Shown here in pieces: positions 24,180 to 35,530 of a stretch of DNA of 64,000 bases; within the stretch, counting starts at the first letter, position 1; the number at the start of each line of letters is the position of its first letter. Source of the DNA: Cavenderia fasciculata (lineage: Eukaryota > Evosea > Eumycetozoa > Acytosteliales > Cavenderiaceae); NCBI RefSeq assembly GCF_000203815.1, contig NW_004457711.1, forward strand, positions 186,001 through 250,000, in the 5' to 3' direction. The notes under the pieces were generated by a model. The model saw only the letters and a program-made list of their open reading frames with translations, did no database searches and was not told the DNA's origin. The position numbers and the translations under genes are program-made.

Positions 24180-25833
24180 ATGAATGACCATCATCAAAGC
24201 AATAGTATAGTTAATTATATAAATAGTAATACAAATAATAATAATAATAATAATGATAGTAGTAACAACAATCAAAATAATAATATAATAGGTACATCAA
24301 TGATGATGAATCAAAACGAATTGAATACAATGCAACAACAACAAGAGACATCACCAACTCGAAAGACCTATAGAATAGCAATGGTATCTGACTTTTTCTT
24401 TCCTAATATGGGTGGTGTCGAAGAACATCTTTATCAACTGTCACAATGTCTCATTAAACGTGGCAACAAGGTCATCATTATAACACACAACTATGGTAAT
24501 CGATTCGGTGTCAGATACGTCACCAACGGTCTCAAAGTATACTATATGCCACAAGCACCATTCTACAATCAATCTTCATTCCCAACACTCTACTTTACAT
24601 TTCCTCTATTTCGTCAAATTCTAGTTAGAGAAGGTATTGAAATTGTTCATTGTCATCAGGTACCTGAAAAGATAGAAAAGAAACTAAAGATAACAAACAA
24701 ACAAACAAACACTATTGATTAACATTTTGATTATTTAATGTTTAGGCATTCTCAACATTGGCACATGAAAGTATATTACATGCAAGAACTATGGGATACA
24801 GTACATGTTTTACTGATCATTCATTGTTTGGTTTTGCCGATGCATCGTCTATACATATGAACAAACTACTCAAATTCTCATTGTCTGACATTTCTCATGT
24901 CATTTGTGTATCAAATACAAGTAAAGAGAATACTGTATTACGTGCTCAACTAGATCCTCATCTTGTATCTGTCATTCCAAATGCTGTAGATACTACTCAA
25001 TTCACTCCTGATCCTTCAAAAAGAGATCCTTCAAAAAGTATGAAAGAAAGAGAGAAATCAAATCAAATTTGTTGGAATATATTACTAATATATATATATT
25101 ATTTACTCTAGTAACAATTGTAATTATGAGTAGATTAGTATATAGAAAAGGAATTGATTTGGTCATTGATATCATTCCAAATATTTGTAAGAAATTTCCA
25201 AATGTACATTTTGTGATTGGTGGTGATGGACCAAAGAGAGTGACGTTGGAAGAGATGAGAGAGAAACATCAGCTGCATGAACGTGTCGAGTTGTTGGGTA
25301 GTGTCAAACATTCAAACGTCAGAAATGTATTGGTGCGTGGTGACATCTTTCTCAACAGCTCTTTGACAGAGGCATTTTGTATTGCCATTGTTGAAGCTGC
25401 TTCTTGTGGACTCTATGTAGTGTCGACCAAGGTCGGTGGTGTTCCAGAAGTACTACCACATCACATGATGAGTTTGGCTCAACCAGTATCAGAAGACTTG
25501 GAGGAAAAGTTAACACTTGCTATCCTTCAACTTAAAAGTACACCACTCGAAACACATGCACAGGTAAAAGCAATGTACGATTGGAATGATGTTGCTCGTC
25601 GTACAGAAGCTGTTTATGAAGTCATCTCACATGCTCCCAAAGTACCGTTTATCGAACGTCTACGTAGATTTGTCGGGTGTGGTCTATGGGCTGGTAAATT
25701 AAATTGTATGGTTGTTGCTCTTGACCATTTATTATGGCGTTTTCTAGAATGGTACAGTCCTCGAAAGGATATAGATCCTGCTATCGATTTTCCAAGTGAT
25801 CAAGATAATAATAATATTAATAATAATAAATAA
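24180..25833 (+). CDS. pigA: PIG-A, GPI N-acetylglucosaminyltransferase catalytic subunit
   Basis: Exons 24180-24659, 24746-25037 and 25112-25833 encode about 497 residues. PIG-A is the GT4 glycosyltransferase subunit that moves GlcNAc from UDP-GlcNAc to phosphatidylinositol, the first step of GPI-anchor synthesis, on the cytosolic ER face. After an Asn-rich N-terminus the family signatures appear in order: [40 protein letters not shown] (across the first joint), [50 protein letters not shown] (across the second joint) and the acceptor-side [18 protein letters not shown]. Conserved Glu residues of the EX7E motif are present there. A C-terminal hydrophobic segment ([20 protein letters not shown]) is the likely ER anchor. 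Confidence 0.96.
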
Positions 25834-26614
25834 GATATAAGAACACACACACACAACAAATTGATCGAAAGATATAGATAGATAGACAGATAAATAATAA
25901 TCATATCATGTGATTAAGACCTATTCTTTGAAACAAAGACTATCTATCTTATCTGGGATTGTCAAAAAATGGAATTGAAGAGAAAAAGGAAACAAAAACC
26001 ATCATCGATGATCAACTGACACTGGTTGTAGATAGATTCACTATTGTGATATCACAATCACTGACTAACTCGTCCGGATCATATTTTTAAGAAAGTGAGG
26101 GTGAGATCCAATCCAATTTTCTAAAACAGTGTGTGTGGTGGTACCAAGATTTCACACAAACCATCACATCTACCTCCAACTTTTTTTTTTTTTTGATTGC
26201 CATATGAGTGAGTAGTGGGGCCGGCTCCACATCGTCTATCCAACAACAACCATAATTCATATTTTTAAATTGAATTATTAAACTTGTCATCATCACTAAT
26301 TGGTTGACACCAAATTACACACAACACTCAAAGGTAGAGGAGAGAGGAAGAACAAACACACACAAAATAATAATAGTATTTACAGATAAATTGGTGGTCG
26401 TATTTTTCTATTTAATTATTTAATCAACGAGTTAACCTATTTATAGAACATTCATCATAGTAGTAGAGGATAGTAGTAGTAGTTAGAAGTAGGAAAAAAG
26501 GTTTAGAGAGAGAAAGAAAAGCAGTGGATAAAACTGCGGTCATCCATTTCACTTTAATATATTTACACATATATATAATCTGTACATTCATTATTTATTA
26601 TTTATTTATACAAT
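25834..26614. other. intergenic region upstream of secreted-protein gene
   Basis: A 781-bp gap without a credible gene. It contains CACA and GATA runs, a perfect 16-bp palindrome ATTGTGATATCACAAT at about 26043-26058, a poly-T run and an AGTAGT array. The last 100 bp before the ATG are AT-rich, as expected for a promoter. Confidence 0.5.
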
Positions 26615-27395
26615 ATGGATAAAATAATTTTAATAACCATTACAACTATATTATTACTTGGTATTGGAAGAGGAACAGTAGAAGTAGTAGTAGAAGGACA
26701 TAAAATATTTCCATATATACTTAGTAGTGGCTTTTTGATCAAAAAATATGAAAATATAGATTGCACTGGTCAAATCAACCATATGTTTTATACAGAAGAA
26801 GATACCAATGATGTTTGTATCTTGCCATATGACTATTACATGGATTGTAACATCGATGACAAGACTTGTAATTTTGGATTCTGTTGTGAATGTAAAAACA
26901 ATTGTTCGAAAAAGCTATCGGTTGGTGAATGTTACTATGGTTACAAATTATTCTTTGAACCACTAGACTATAGGAACAGTGATTGGAGTATAGTTACTAC
27001 AATGTATGTATCAATAATAAACACAACAATATAAAATTTCCAAAACTAATACACAAATTTGTTTTTTGTCAAACAGGAAATATGCTAGCAATCCAAATGC
27101 ATGTAATATGAGACCAGATGGAATAGCATTATCTAGAAAATCATGTTCCAAACTTCAAAGATATGATGTTTACACCCAAACATTATATGAAGAACTTACA
27201 CAGATTAATTTCTCACTTGATGAACTTTCAATTGGAGTAAATTGTACTGAAGATTGTGGTGATTGTGGATATGTTGGTACTGCCCTATCATTTTATTGTT
27301 TAGGTGGAGCTGGCCCTGGTCAAGAAGACTATGTTGCAATGATAGGTGATTATTGGTGGTTTTCAAATAGTCGTCGTAGTACAGAGAATTATTAA
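26615..27395 (+). CDS. secreted Cys-rich protein, copy 1
   Basis: Exons 26615-27003 and 27077-27395, joined at TTM|KYASN, encode about 235 residues. Residues 1-22 (MDKIILITITTILLLGIGRG) are a signal peptide. The mature part is rich in Cys: DCTGQ, DVCILPYDYYMDC, CNFGFCCECKNNCS, GECYYGYKLFFEPLDY, CNMRPDGIALSRKSC, CTEDCGDCGY, ending GDYWWF. No membrane anchor is seen, so secretion with disulfides is likely. About 840 bp downstream lies a clear paralog with the intron at the same place. I do not recognise the family outside the pair. Confidence 0.85.
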
Positions 27396-27479
27396 TCAAT
27401 AATAATAATTAAACTTTTTACAATTTTGAATCTGTATAATAAATCATAATCTATATCTATTTTTTTGTTCAAATATATA

Positions 27480-27536
27480 TTTTCAATGGTCGGTGATTAT
27501 GGTGGTGAACAAACTGTCGTCGCAGTACAATGAATT
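27480..27536 (+). pseudogene. decayed copy of the 3-prime end of secreted-protein gene 1
   Basis: The sequence GGTCGGTGATTATGGTGG, then ACTGTCGTCGCAGTACAATG, closely follows the last 55 bp of copy 1 (GATAGGTGATTATTGGTGG, then AGTCGTCGTAGTACAGAG), with substitutions and small gaps. It is preceded by AT-rich sequence and lacks an ORF. Confidence 0.6.
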
Positions 27537-28099
27537 AAGTTAATTATTATTATTATTATTATTATTATTAAATTTTGAATTTTTTTTGTTCAAATATTTT
27601 TTTTTGCAATGAGAATGAATGGTTGATATGCAATGAATCATGCATATCATATCACCTACTTTACTCGTAAGATGATTTGAAATCTTTGATCAAAAAAATA
27701 ATGATTTTACTGTTTATTTTTTTGAAAAGTGTGGGCAGTACGAGAGTGGCGCGAAAACCTTGACTCCCACCCACTCATCACCCACATTTTGATGAACCAT
27801 CAATAATTATTTTTCAGTGTGGGTGATTGATGTTGTTGATGATGTTGTTTGATCGATCAATCAGCAAAATAACCTTCACATCACATGTAGATGATGATGG
27901 TTTTGAAAAGGGGAGTGTAAAACGTCACAAATTTTTTTTCATTGCTATTGTATGTTTCCTCCACCATCAATACAATAATAACAATAACTCTAAAACAAAA
28001 CATTACTCTATATTTTTATAATTTTTTAATTTTTGTTGTTGTTGTTCTCTTCCCTTGTCCAAATTCAGATCAAGATCAAATCAATCCAAGATATCTTAT

Positions 28100-28134
<35 letters not shown>

Positions 28135-28231
28135 TTTTAACCCAACATCTTTATATTTAAATCTAAAAATACAATATTTTTAGTTTTAGTTTTCCTCTTT
28201 ATACTTTTTTTTTAATTTATTTTAATTAAGA
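27537..28231. other. intergenic region between the tandem secreted-protein genes
   Basis: AT-rich, with ATT and AAT arrays, a small hairpin GATATGCA..TGCATATC (about 27627-27650) and a poly-T run before the second start. No gene is seen. Confidence 0.5.
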
Positions 28232-29052
28232 ATGAAAATAATAGATTTAATTAAAATATTAATAGTTATTTTAGTACCATTATATTTTATAGACTCTAAT
28301 AATAATCAAAATCAAAATGGAGTTGCAGAAGCAGCATTTCCTTACATTATAAAGGATTCATATATCATTAAACATTACGACTCAATAGATTGCACTGGTG
28401 AAGTGAATCAAATGATTCATCTTGAACCTGGAGCCAGGGATGTTTGTTACTCTCCCTATGAATATTTTATGGACTGTGAAAAGGGGAGTCGAAAATGTCA
28501 TTTTGGATTCTCTTGTCAATGCAAAAAGAATTGTTCCAAATTATTGCAAGTTGGAGAATGTTTTATTGGTTATAAATTATTCTACGAACCTTTGGATTAC
28601 AAAAATCAAGATTGGTGTTTAATATCTACTATGTATGTATAACAGTGTCTATTGATCAAGTTATACATACCAGGATTAACAAATATTAATATTCATTGAT
28701 TGAAATCCTGTTTTTTTTTTTATTCAATAGAAAACTTGCCAACAACCACCCAGAACTTTGTAGATCGAGACCTGATGGTATCCACTTTTCAAGAAAACAT
28801 CATTGCGCCAAAACATTGCGATATGACTTTGACTATGAAAGACAACATGGCTATACGATTAAATCCGACTGCGATATCGAAAGAGTAACTTTTCATAAGG
28901 GCTGTAACAGTGACTGCAGTTCTTGCCCAATTAATGCAACCCTTAGAGCACCATACTGTTTTTCTTCGGATGTACCCGGTGGATCAGATTATCTTTCTTC
29001 ATTTGGTGACTATTGGTGGTTTTACAAAGCGTACCTAAGTTCCGAGAGATAA
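28232..29052 (+). CDS. secreted Cys-rich protein, copy 2
   Basis: Exons 28232-28632 and 28731-29052 encode about 240 residues. The N-terminal hydrophobic stretch LIKILIVILVPLYFI is a signal peptide, followed by a short Asn/Gln stretch absent from copy 1. The Cys framework matches copy 1: DCTGEVNQM, DVCYSPYEYFMDC, CHFGFSCQCKKNCS, GECFIGYKLFYEPLDY, RPDGIHFSRKHHC, then the C-terminal CSSC and GDYWWF. The two diverge most in the second exon. The shared intron position and adjacency indicate a local duplication that is not recent. Role unknown; secreted matrix or signalling proteins are possible. Confidence 0.85.
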
Positions 29053-29684
29053 TAAATATATATAACTATAAATATAAATATAACTGGGTATTAATAAAAA
29101 GAGACACAACATCTAAAAAACAGAAAGAAAATAAAATAAAACAACATTAATTAAATGAACAATAATAATAATAATAATAATTAGTAAAGAAGAAGCATAG
29201 TATATGGAAACTTAAAAAAAACAACATTAATTAAAAGAATAATAATAATATTAATTCAATCTATTAGACAGGAAATAAATAATCTTTCATATATATATAC
29301 ATTTATAATCTATATTTTTGTTTGGTTTTGTGGTGACAATTTATATTAGTTTCTTTGTATGTTTATGTAGTGTGAGTGCAGTCAATCACAACATCAAATC
29401 AAAGAGTTGGCAATTAAGTAAGTATTCAACTATCTCTACATGTAGTATGGATGTTTCCTCCTGATCCACTATTTCCATGTTTTTTGACCTAGTTTAGTAA
29501 TGTAGTAATAATAAATATCTATATATTCCTTTTCATCTAGATCCATTAATCTTTAATTTATTTAAAATTATTTTTGAAGAAAAACCATCGAATGACATAC
29601 AAGTCAGTTTTCTTGAGTGTTTTGATTTTGTTTGAATATCGCGATACATTCAATATATAGATAATCATCTGTACCACCGCAGTG
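29053..29684. other. intergenic AT-rich region
   Basis: Downstream of secreted-protein copy 2. Two similar AACATTAATTAAA-containing stretches (about 29142-29190 and 29222-29260) with AAT runs form a short degenerate direct repeat. No gene is recognised. Confidence 0.4.
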
Positions 29685-29840
29685 ATGATATTCAGAAATA
29701 TATTCAAGAGGTTCTCAACAGAGGGAGAAGAATCTGATAAGAAATCAAATGCAAAGAGAAATATAATCTGGTTCTCTTTGATATCTGCTTCATCATTCTT
29801 GGTTTTCTTGTTTGTAAAGAGAAAACAACTAAAGAACTAA
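29685..29840 (+). CDS. small single-pass protein, probably mitochondrial
   Basis: A 51-codon ORF. The N-terminus MIFRNIFKRFSTEG has the Arg/Phe pattern of a short presequence, with an RFS(T) motif resembling processing-peptidase sites. A charged stretch (EESDKKSNAKR) leads into a hydrophobic helix of about 17 residues (IIWFSLISASSFLVFLFV) closed by KRKQLKN. This design is common among small inner-membrane assembly factors. The codon composition differs from the surrounding AT-rich non-coding sequence. No homolog is named. A further upstream exon cannot be excluded, because CCGCAG directly precedes the ATG. Confidence 0.55.
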   Translation: MIFRNIFKRFSTEGEESDKKSNAKRNIIWFSLISASSFLVFLFVKRKQLKN

Positions 29841-30281
29841 AGAACTAAAGAAAAGAATCATCAAAATAGTAATAGTAATAGTAGTAATAAGTAACAACAA
29901 CAATAACAATAACACAACGAATCAAGATAGCAATCATTCATATATAATATAAACACACACGAGTATCTTCACAATCAATCAACTAATCAACTAATCAATG
30001 TATAAAAGTAATCGACACAACTTGAACAACCAAACAAGAACACAACTAAACTAAAAACAACGCAAATACAAAGAGATCTCTTCTTCTTTTTGAATAGAAC
30101 TTGTTCGGATATACCCATACCATTCATTCATTCATTCATCATTTCTTCTTTGAATGATTATTTCCTTTTTGAATAAAAGAGGTATCATAGAGAGAGATAT
30201 TTAATTATCATATTTCTCTCTCTCTCTATAATTTAAGATATATTATATATTATATATTTATTAAACTCTTTTTCCGCGCAT
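29841..30281. other. intergenic region, 3-prime of DDX47
   Basis: Repeats of AAAGAACTA, AGTAATAGT and ATCAACTA, and an imperfect hairpin of GAGAGA/TCTCTC at about 30189-30230 close to the DDX47 stop. No gene is seen. Confidence 0.4.
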
Positions 30282-31889
30282 TTAATATTTCTTTTTCTTT
30301 TTAACTTCCTTTTTGTTTACTGATTTCTTTTTTAAATAGGCAGAACCAGTTCTTTCTGAATCTTCCATAACTCTGGTATCTTCTTTAACTTCGAGGCTGG
30401 CAAGACGTGCAGCTTCGTTGACGGCTTCGAGGAAAACAAGGACGCTAGACGACTCACTTGGGAATTCCTCCAACTTTTTAGAGAGGGCAAATTCGATACG
30501 TTGGTACACTTCGACATCGTATTGGGTAACGAGGGTGATGGCACGACCAGATTGACCGGCACGGGCAGTACGACCGACACGATGAACATACTCTTTACTA
30601 TTGACTGGAATATCATAGTTGACGACGAGACCTACACTTGGAATATCGAGACCACGAGCAGCAACATCGGTAGCGACCAAGATATTTTTGACCGATGACT
30701 TGAACTTGTTGAGTGAAGCAAGACGTTTGGTTTGATCCATATTTCCGTTGATTGGGATAGCTCCCAATCCAAGATTACGTAGCATCACTGAAAGACGGTT
30801 GGAAGCGGCACAAGTAGCCACAAAAACAATGGCAGAGTTGCCAGACAGCTCGTTGAGGATATAGGTGAGGTAACAGTCTTTGTGTTGGTATGGAATGAAA
30901 CAATATTGTTGGACAAGTGTGTCGACCGTAGAGTATTTGGTGCTGGCGACTTGCACCTTGATGGGGTTGACCAGCGATGCCTTTTGGAGTTTAGCAACCT
31001 TTGATGTCATGGTAGCTGAAAAGAGGTAGGTATTTCTATTCTTTGGAATGACTTTTAAGATCTTGTTAATTTCCTCTTCAAAATCCATACTCAGGAGACG
31101 ATCGGCTTCATCCATCACCAAAAACTTGAGTGCCTTTAAATGGAACCCCTTTGTATTCTCTAGATGATACATGACACGACCCGGTGTGCCAACTATAATA
31201 TGTGGTTTTCTTGCCAATACCATTGCCTGTTGCATTACATCCATACCTCCTACCAATACTCCACATTTAACTCCAATCACTGCTCCCAATGCTTCAAATT
31301 GTTGTGAAATTTGGAATGCTAATTCTCTACACAAAAAGAAAAAGTAGTAGTAGTAGTTTAGTAAAGAAGATAAGTATGTTTATATGTTGATATTTGTTGA
31401 TTGAACATACCTAGTTGGTGATAAAATTAAAGCAAATAAAGGTTGTGGAGATTGTAATAATTGTTGAAGGATTGGAATGGCAAAGGCAGCAGTTTTACCT
31501 GAACCAGTTTGAGCAAGACCTATAATATCTCTACCGGCGATAGCATGTGGTATAGATTCTCTTTGAATTTCAGTTGGTTTCTTGAAGCCCATTCTAACAC
31601 ATGCCTCTATGATTTGTGGATGCATTCCCAATTGATCAAATGTTGTATTTTCATCGAGTTTAGAGTTTTCAACTTTATCTATACCATCATCTTCTTCATC
31701 TGATGATATAACATCATCTAATGCTTCTCTTTCTAATACCTTTTTCTTATTATTATTTGATTCTTCTTTTTTAATTACTTTTTTGGTTGATGATGATGGT
31801 GCTGGTCGAGATGCTGATTTAGGTGTTGTTGTTTTCTTTGCTACAGAACTACCAACACTAGCACCTGATGATGATGATGGTTTAACCAT
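30282..31889 (-). CDS. ddx47: DEAD-box RNA helicase DDX47/Rrp3
   Basis: Exons 31889-31411 and 31326-30282, with an 84-bp intron splitting PTR|ELA (motif Ia), encode about 507 residues. The helicase motifs are complete: Q motif ([15 protein letters not shown]), [37 protein letters not shown] and [10 protein letters not shown]. The overall order and the C-terminal Lys-rich tail ([10 protein letters not shown]) fit DDX47/Rrp3, which works in early 18S rRNA processing in the nucleolus. The N-terminal 75 residues are Ser/Lys-rich and disordered. It is divergently paired with another ribosome-biogenesis helicase. Confidence 0.94.
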
Positions 31890-32135
31890 TATTATTATTA
31901 CAAGTTAGTTAGTTATCTTTCTCATTGTTTGTTTTTCACATGTAGGCTAGAGTAAGTACTCGCTTCATTAAAATTGAAAAATTAAAATTAAATTCATTTC
32001 CTCCAAAAAAACGAACGAACCGATTATCGTGTGTGTGAGTACCCTCTCTTCTGTCTATAAGTATACATTCTGTGATCTCTCTTCCTTTCTTATCCCCCCT
32101 CTATTGAAGAAAGAGATAATAGATAGATTAGAAAA
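31890..32135. promoter_or_regulatory. shared divergent promoter of DDX47 and DDX10
   Basis: Only 246 bp separate the two ATGs. The interval has AT-rich blocks near each start, a pyrimidine-rich stretch (CCTCTCTTCTGTC) and CATTAAAATTGAAAAATTAA. Both flanking genes act in small-subunit ribosome biogenesis, so joint control is plausible. No known motif was identified. Confidence 0.5.
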
Positions 32136-34991
32136 ATGGATCATAGTGAAAGTTACTCTACAGCACCTCCAAAAAAGGCAAACAACAATAATAATAATAA
32201 GAATAATAAGAATAATAATAATAATAAGAATGGTAATAAGAAAGGACCAAATAAACAACAACAACAACAACAAAAACAAAAACAACAACAACAAGAAAAA
32301 GGTAGTCTAAGAAAGAAAGGAAATCTTTATAAATCGATTAAAGAAGAACAAGTAAATAAGAAAAAGAATAGAGAGATTGCTTTAAAACAATATCATGAAG
32401 AGATTAAAGAATTAAACAAAAGAATTAAAGATGAAGCTCCTGCTAGAGGTGTATGTATAGTTTGTAAAGAATACATCATACTTTGAATATGTACATAAAC
32501 TAATCGATATACTATTCTTACTTACTTTTACTCTAGAGTAACCCATTAGCAAATAAAGTAAATGATGATAAAAAGAATGAAGAATACAAGATATCATACT
32601 CTGCAGCATCAAAGTTTAATCAATTACCAATTTCAAAGTTGACAATGAAAGGTTTGGATGAAAAAAAGTACATTGATATGACTGATATCCAAAGATCTTC
32701 TATTCCACATTCACTTTGTGGTCGTGATATTCTTGGTGCTGCAAAGACTGGTTCTGGTAAAACTCTTGCTTTTATTGTTCCTGTAAGTAAAAAGTATATA
32801 TATCCTACTATAATTATCTTTTATTAATTTCCTTTTTACTTTTTACTTTTCTATTTAGATGCTTGAATTACTTTATAGAAATTCATGGAATATTGAAGAT
32901 GGAGTTGGAGCTATTATATTATCACCAACTAGAGAACTTGCTATTCAAATATTCGATGTGTTGAGAGATGCTGGAAAGTATCATTCATTTTCGGCTGGTT
33001 TGATTATTGGTGGCAAAAATGTAGACAATGAAAAGAAAAAGATCAACGAGATGAATATTTTGATTGCTACACCAGGTCGTCTTTTACAACATATGGACGA
33101 GACTGAAGGTTTTAGATGTAATAACCTACAGATGCTCATTCTCGACGAAGCAGATCGTATCCTCGATTTTGGATTCACCAAAACACTCAATTCCATCGTT
33201 CAGAATCTTCCATCTAGCAGACAAACTCTTTTGTTTTCTGCCACTCAAACAAAGTCTGTTAAAGATCTAGCTCGTCTCAGTCTACGTGAACCAGAATACG
33301 TGTCAGTCTATGACCGTGATCTCATGTCTACACCAGCCAATCTCACTCAAACTGTCATGTTTTCAACACTCGAAGACAAGATTAATCTCTTGTACTCGTT
33401 TTTACACTCACATTTGACAAAAAAGACTATTGTCTTTTTGACTACATGTAAACAAGTCCGATTTATCTATGAAACCTTTTATTTGATTAATCCTGGGTGT
33501 CGTCTTTTCCAGTTGCACGGCAAGATGAAGCAAACATCACGTCTCGACGTATTCCAACAATTTTGTGATGAAAAGATGGGTACGTTGTTTGCCACCGATG
33601 TCGCTGCTCGTGGTCTCGATTTCCCAACTGTCGATTGGGTCATTCAAATGGATTGTCCAGATGACATTGCCACCTATATACATCGTGTTGGTCGTACCGC
33701 CCGTAACAACACTGAAGGAAACTCTCTTACCGTCCTCCTCCCAACCGAGAAACCATTTATCAAATTGATGGAAAAGCAAAACATCCACCACCAAATCTTG
33801 GAAACCAACCCCGAAAAATCAATCAACATTCAACCCAAATTAGCAGCCATCCTCTCTGAAAAGGTTGATCTCAAGTATTTGGCTCAAAAGGCATTTATCA
33901 CATACGTCAAGTCAATCTACCGTCAAGACAACAAAGAGGTGTTTAGTTTGGAGGGATTGGATTTAAAGGCATTTTCAAACTCGATGGGTTTGCCAGGTGC
34001 TCCCAACATCCAAATTGGAAAGACCCTAAAGACCGACAAGAACAACTCCTACAAGTTGACAGAACTACAAAAGAAACAATACGAAAAGAAATTGGAAAAG
34101 GAGAAAAAGGCAAAGGAACTAGAGGAAAGAGGTGAGGAATTGGTCGAAGACGAAGACAACCTCTCAGAAGATGAAAAGGAAGTGCCAAAGATTTCAAAGT
34201 ACAATGTTTCAAGAGTTGAAAGATTGTTCAAGAGAAAGAATCCAAACGTCTTTTCAGAGGAGTTTGATAAGCTCAGGGACAAGATGGATGAAGAGGACGA
34301 CGTGTTTGTCATGAAGAGAAAGGATCATACACTCGAAGACGTACAAGAAGAGATTGAGGAGAATGACAAGACCACCGAACTCAATAGACGTCAACAAAAC
34401 AGATTGGTCAAGATCCAAAACAGAATCATCAACCCCGAGGTAAAGAGCAAGATTCAATTGGACGAAGCCAATGAATTTGTTGGACAAGATCATCAATTGC
34501 CACAAGATTACATTGAAGAGATGAAATCTAGAATGGAACAAGTCGATCCAGAAGACAAGGAAGTACACAAACAAAAATTACGTGACCGTCGTCAAAGAAA
34601 ACTTTTGAAATTAAAGGAAAAAGAAAGACCTCAAGGAAAGGATCAAGAAGATGGACAAGATGGAGAAAAAGGTGGAGCTTATTTTGTTCCTCAATCAGAT
34701 GAAGAGGAATATGAATATATTGATGATGGTGAAGAATATCAACCAAGTGACAACGATAGTGATGGTGATTCAAGTGAAAGTTCATATGAATATACCTATG
34801 ATGGTGAAGAATATAAACCAAGTGATGATGAAGAAAGTGAAAGTGAAGAAGAAGAAGAAGAACCAGTCAAACCAACTAAAAAGAATATCAAGTCAATCAA
34901 ATCAACTCCACAACCAAAACCAGTCTTAGGAAAAAGATCAATCGATGAACAAGAAGAAGCTGCTTTACAAATTTTGAAAAGACGTAAATAA
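32136..34991 (+). CDS. ddx10: DEAD-box RNA helicase DDX10/Dbp4
   Basis: Exons 32136-32450, 32537-32782 and 32859-34991 are all in phase 0 and encode about 897 residues. After an Asn/Lys/Gln-rich N-terminus come the Q motif ([18 protein letters not shown]), [44 protein letters not shown] and HRVGRTARN. The motif [20 protein letters not shown] and the long C-terminal extension (about 420 residues of Lys/Glu coiled coil and an acidic tail with repeats of [10 protein letters not shown] type) identify the Dbp4/DDX10 subfamily. That group releases U14 snoRNA during 18S processing. The repeat of [15 protein letters not shown] and [14 protein letters not shown] is a visible internal duplication. Confidence 0.94.
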
Positions 34992-35062
34992 TAAATTATT
35001 AATAAACACAAATATAAAATTATTATTTTCTTTTATATATATAATATTATTTATTTACAAGT

Positions 35063-35530
35063 TTAATCCTGTTTTCTTGAAACTGGAGGAGTAAAAAACA
35101 TTTCACCAGAATCAGAATCTGAGACTATTGAAGGTGATCCAACATTTTGTTGATTATTAATATTTTGATTATTATTATTATTATTTGTTGTTGTTGTTGT
35201 TGTTGTAGTTGGAGAATCAAAACCAGCAGGTGTCGATTCTTTATCATAATCATAAATGATAACTTTTGAAAGATTGACCAAAGAATATTTTGATGGATCA
35301 CCAAGATGAGTAAATCTCTCACGAACAATTTCTATAAATGGTGTGGTGAGGGTTGGGGTGTACTCTAGGATTGGTTTTGGTGGTCCTTCATCTTTACTCT
35401 TTTCCTTTTCCTCGCTGAGATCCAAACCTTGATTGTCAACCTTTTCAATGTTTGCCTTGGTAGCTTCCATGTTTCCATTTTCCAATCTCCAAGCACGATA
35501 GGCAATGACTTGGTCGAGTTCGTCAATCAC
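35063..35530 (-). CDS. orphan C-terminal ORF abutting a truncated F-box-like gene
   Basis: About 155 codons open from the junction at about 35545 (NPELKKKVIDELDQVIAYRA) to a stop at 35063. No ATG lies at the beginning; the first in-frame ATG is at 35470 (MEATKANIEKVD), giving 135 residues. The sequence has normal codon bias, an acidic linker, a conserved-looking core (PILEYTPTLTTPFIEIVRER, FTHLGDPSKYSLVNLSKVII), then Thr, Asn and Ser runs. It overlaps the stop of the upstream gene by 4 bp in another frame. It looks like the 3-prime part of a gene that lost its 5-prime part. The product is not recognised. Confidence 0.5.
   Translation of the reverse strand: MIDELDQVIAYRAWRLENGNMEATKANIEKVDNQGLDLSEEKEKSKDEGPPKPILEYTPTLTTPFIEIVRERFTHLGDPSKYSLVNLSKVIIYDYDKESTPAGFDSPTTTTTTTTNNNNNNQNINNQQNVGSPSIVSDSDSGEMFFTPPVSRKQD

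Noticed and set aside
24660-24722. Read-through of PIG-A exon 1 into VPEKIEKK
   Set aside because: The family sequence continues at 24746 (AFSTLAHES), so this is intron sequence.
27827-28160. Short plus-strand ORFs between the secreted-protein genes
   Set aside because: Asn/Ile runs from AAT arrays; no motif.
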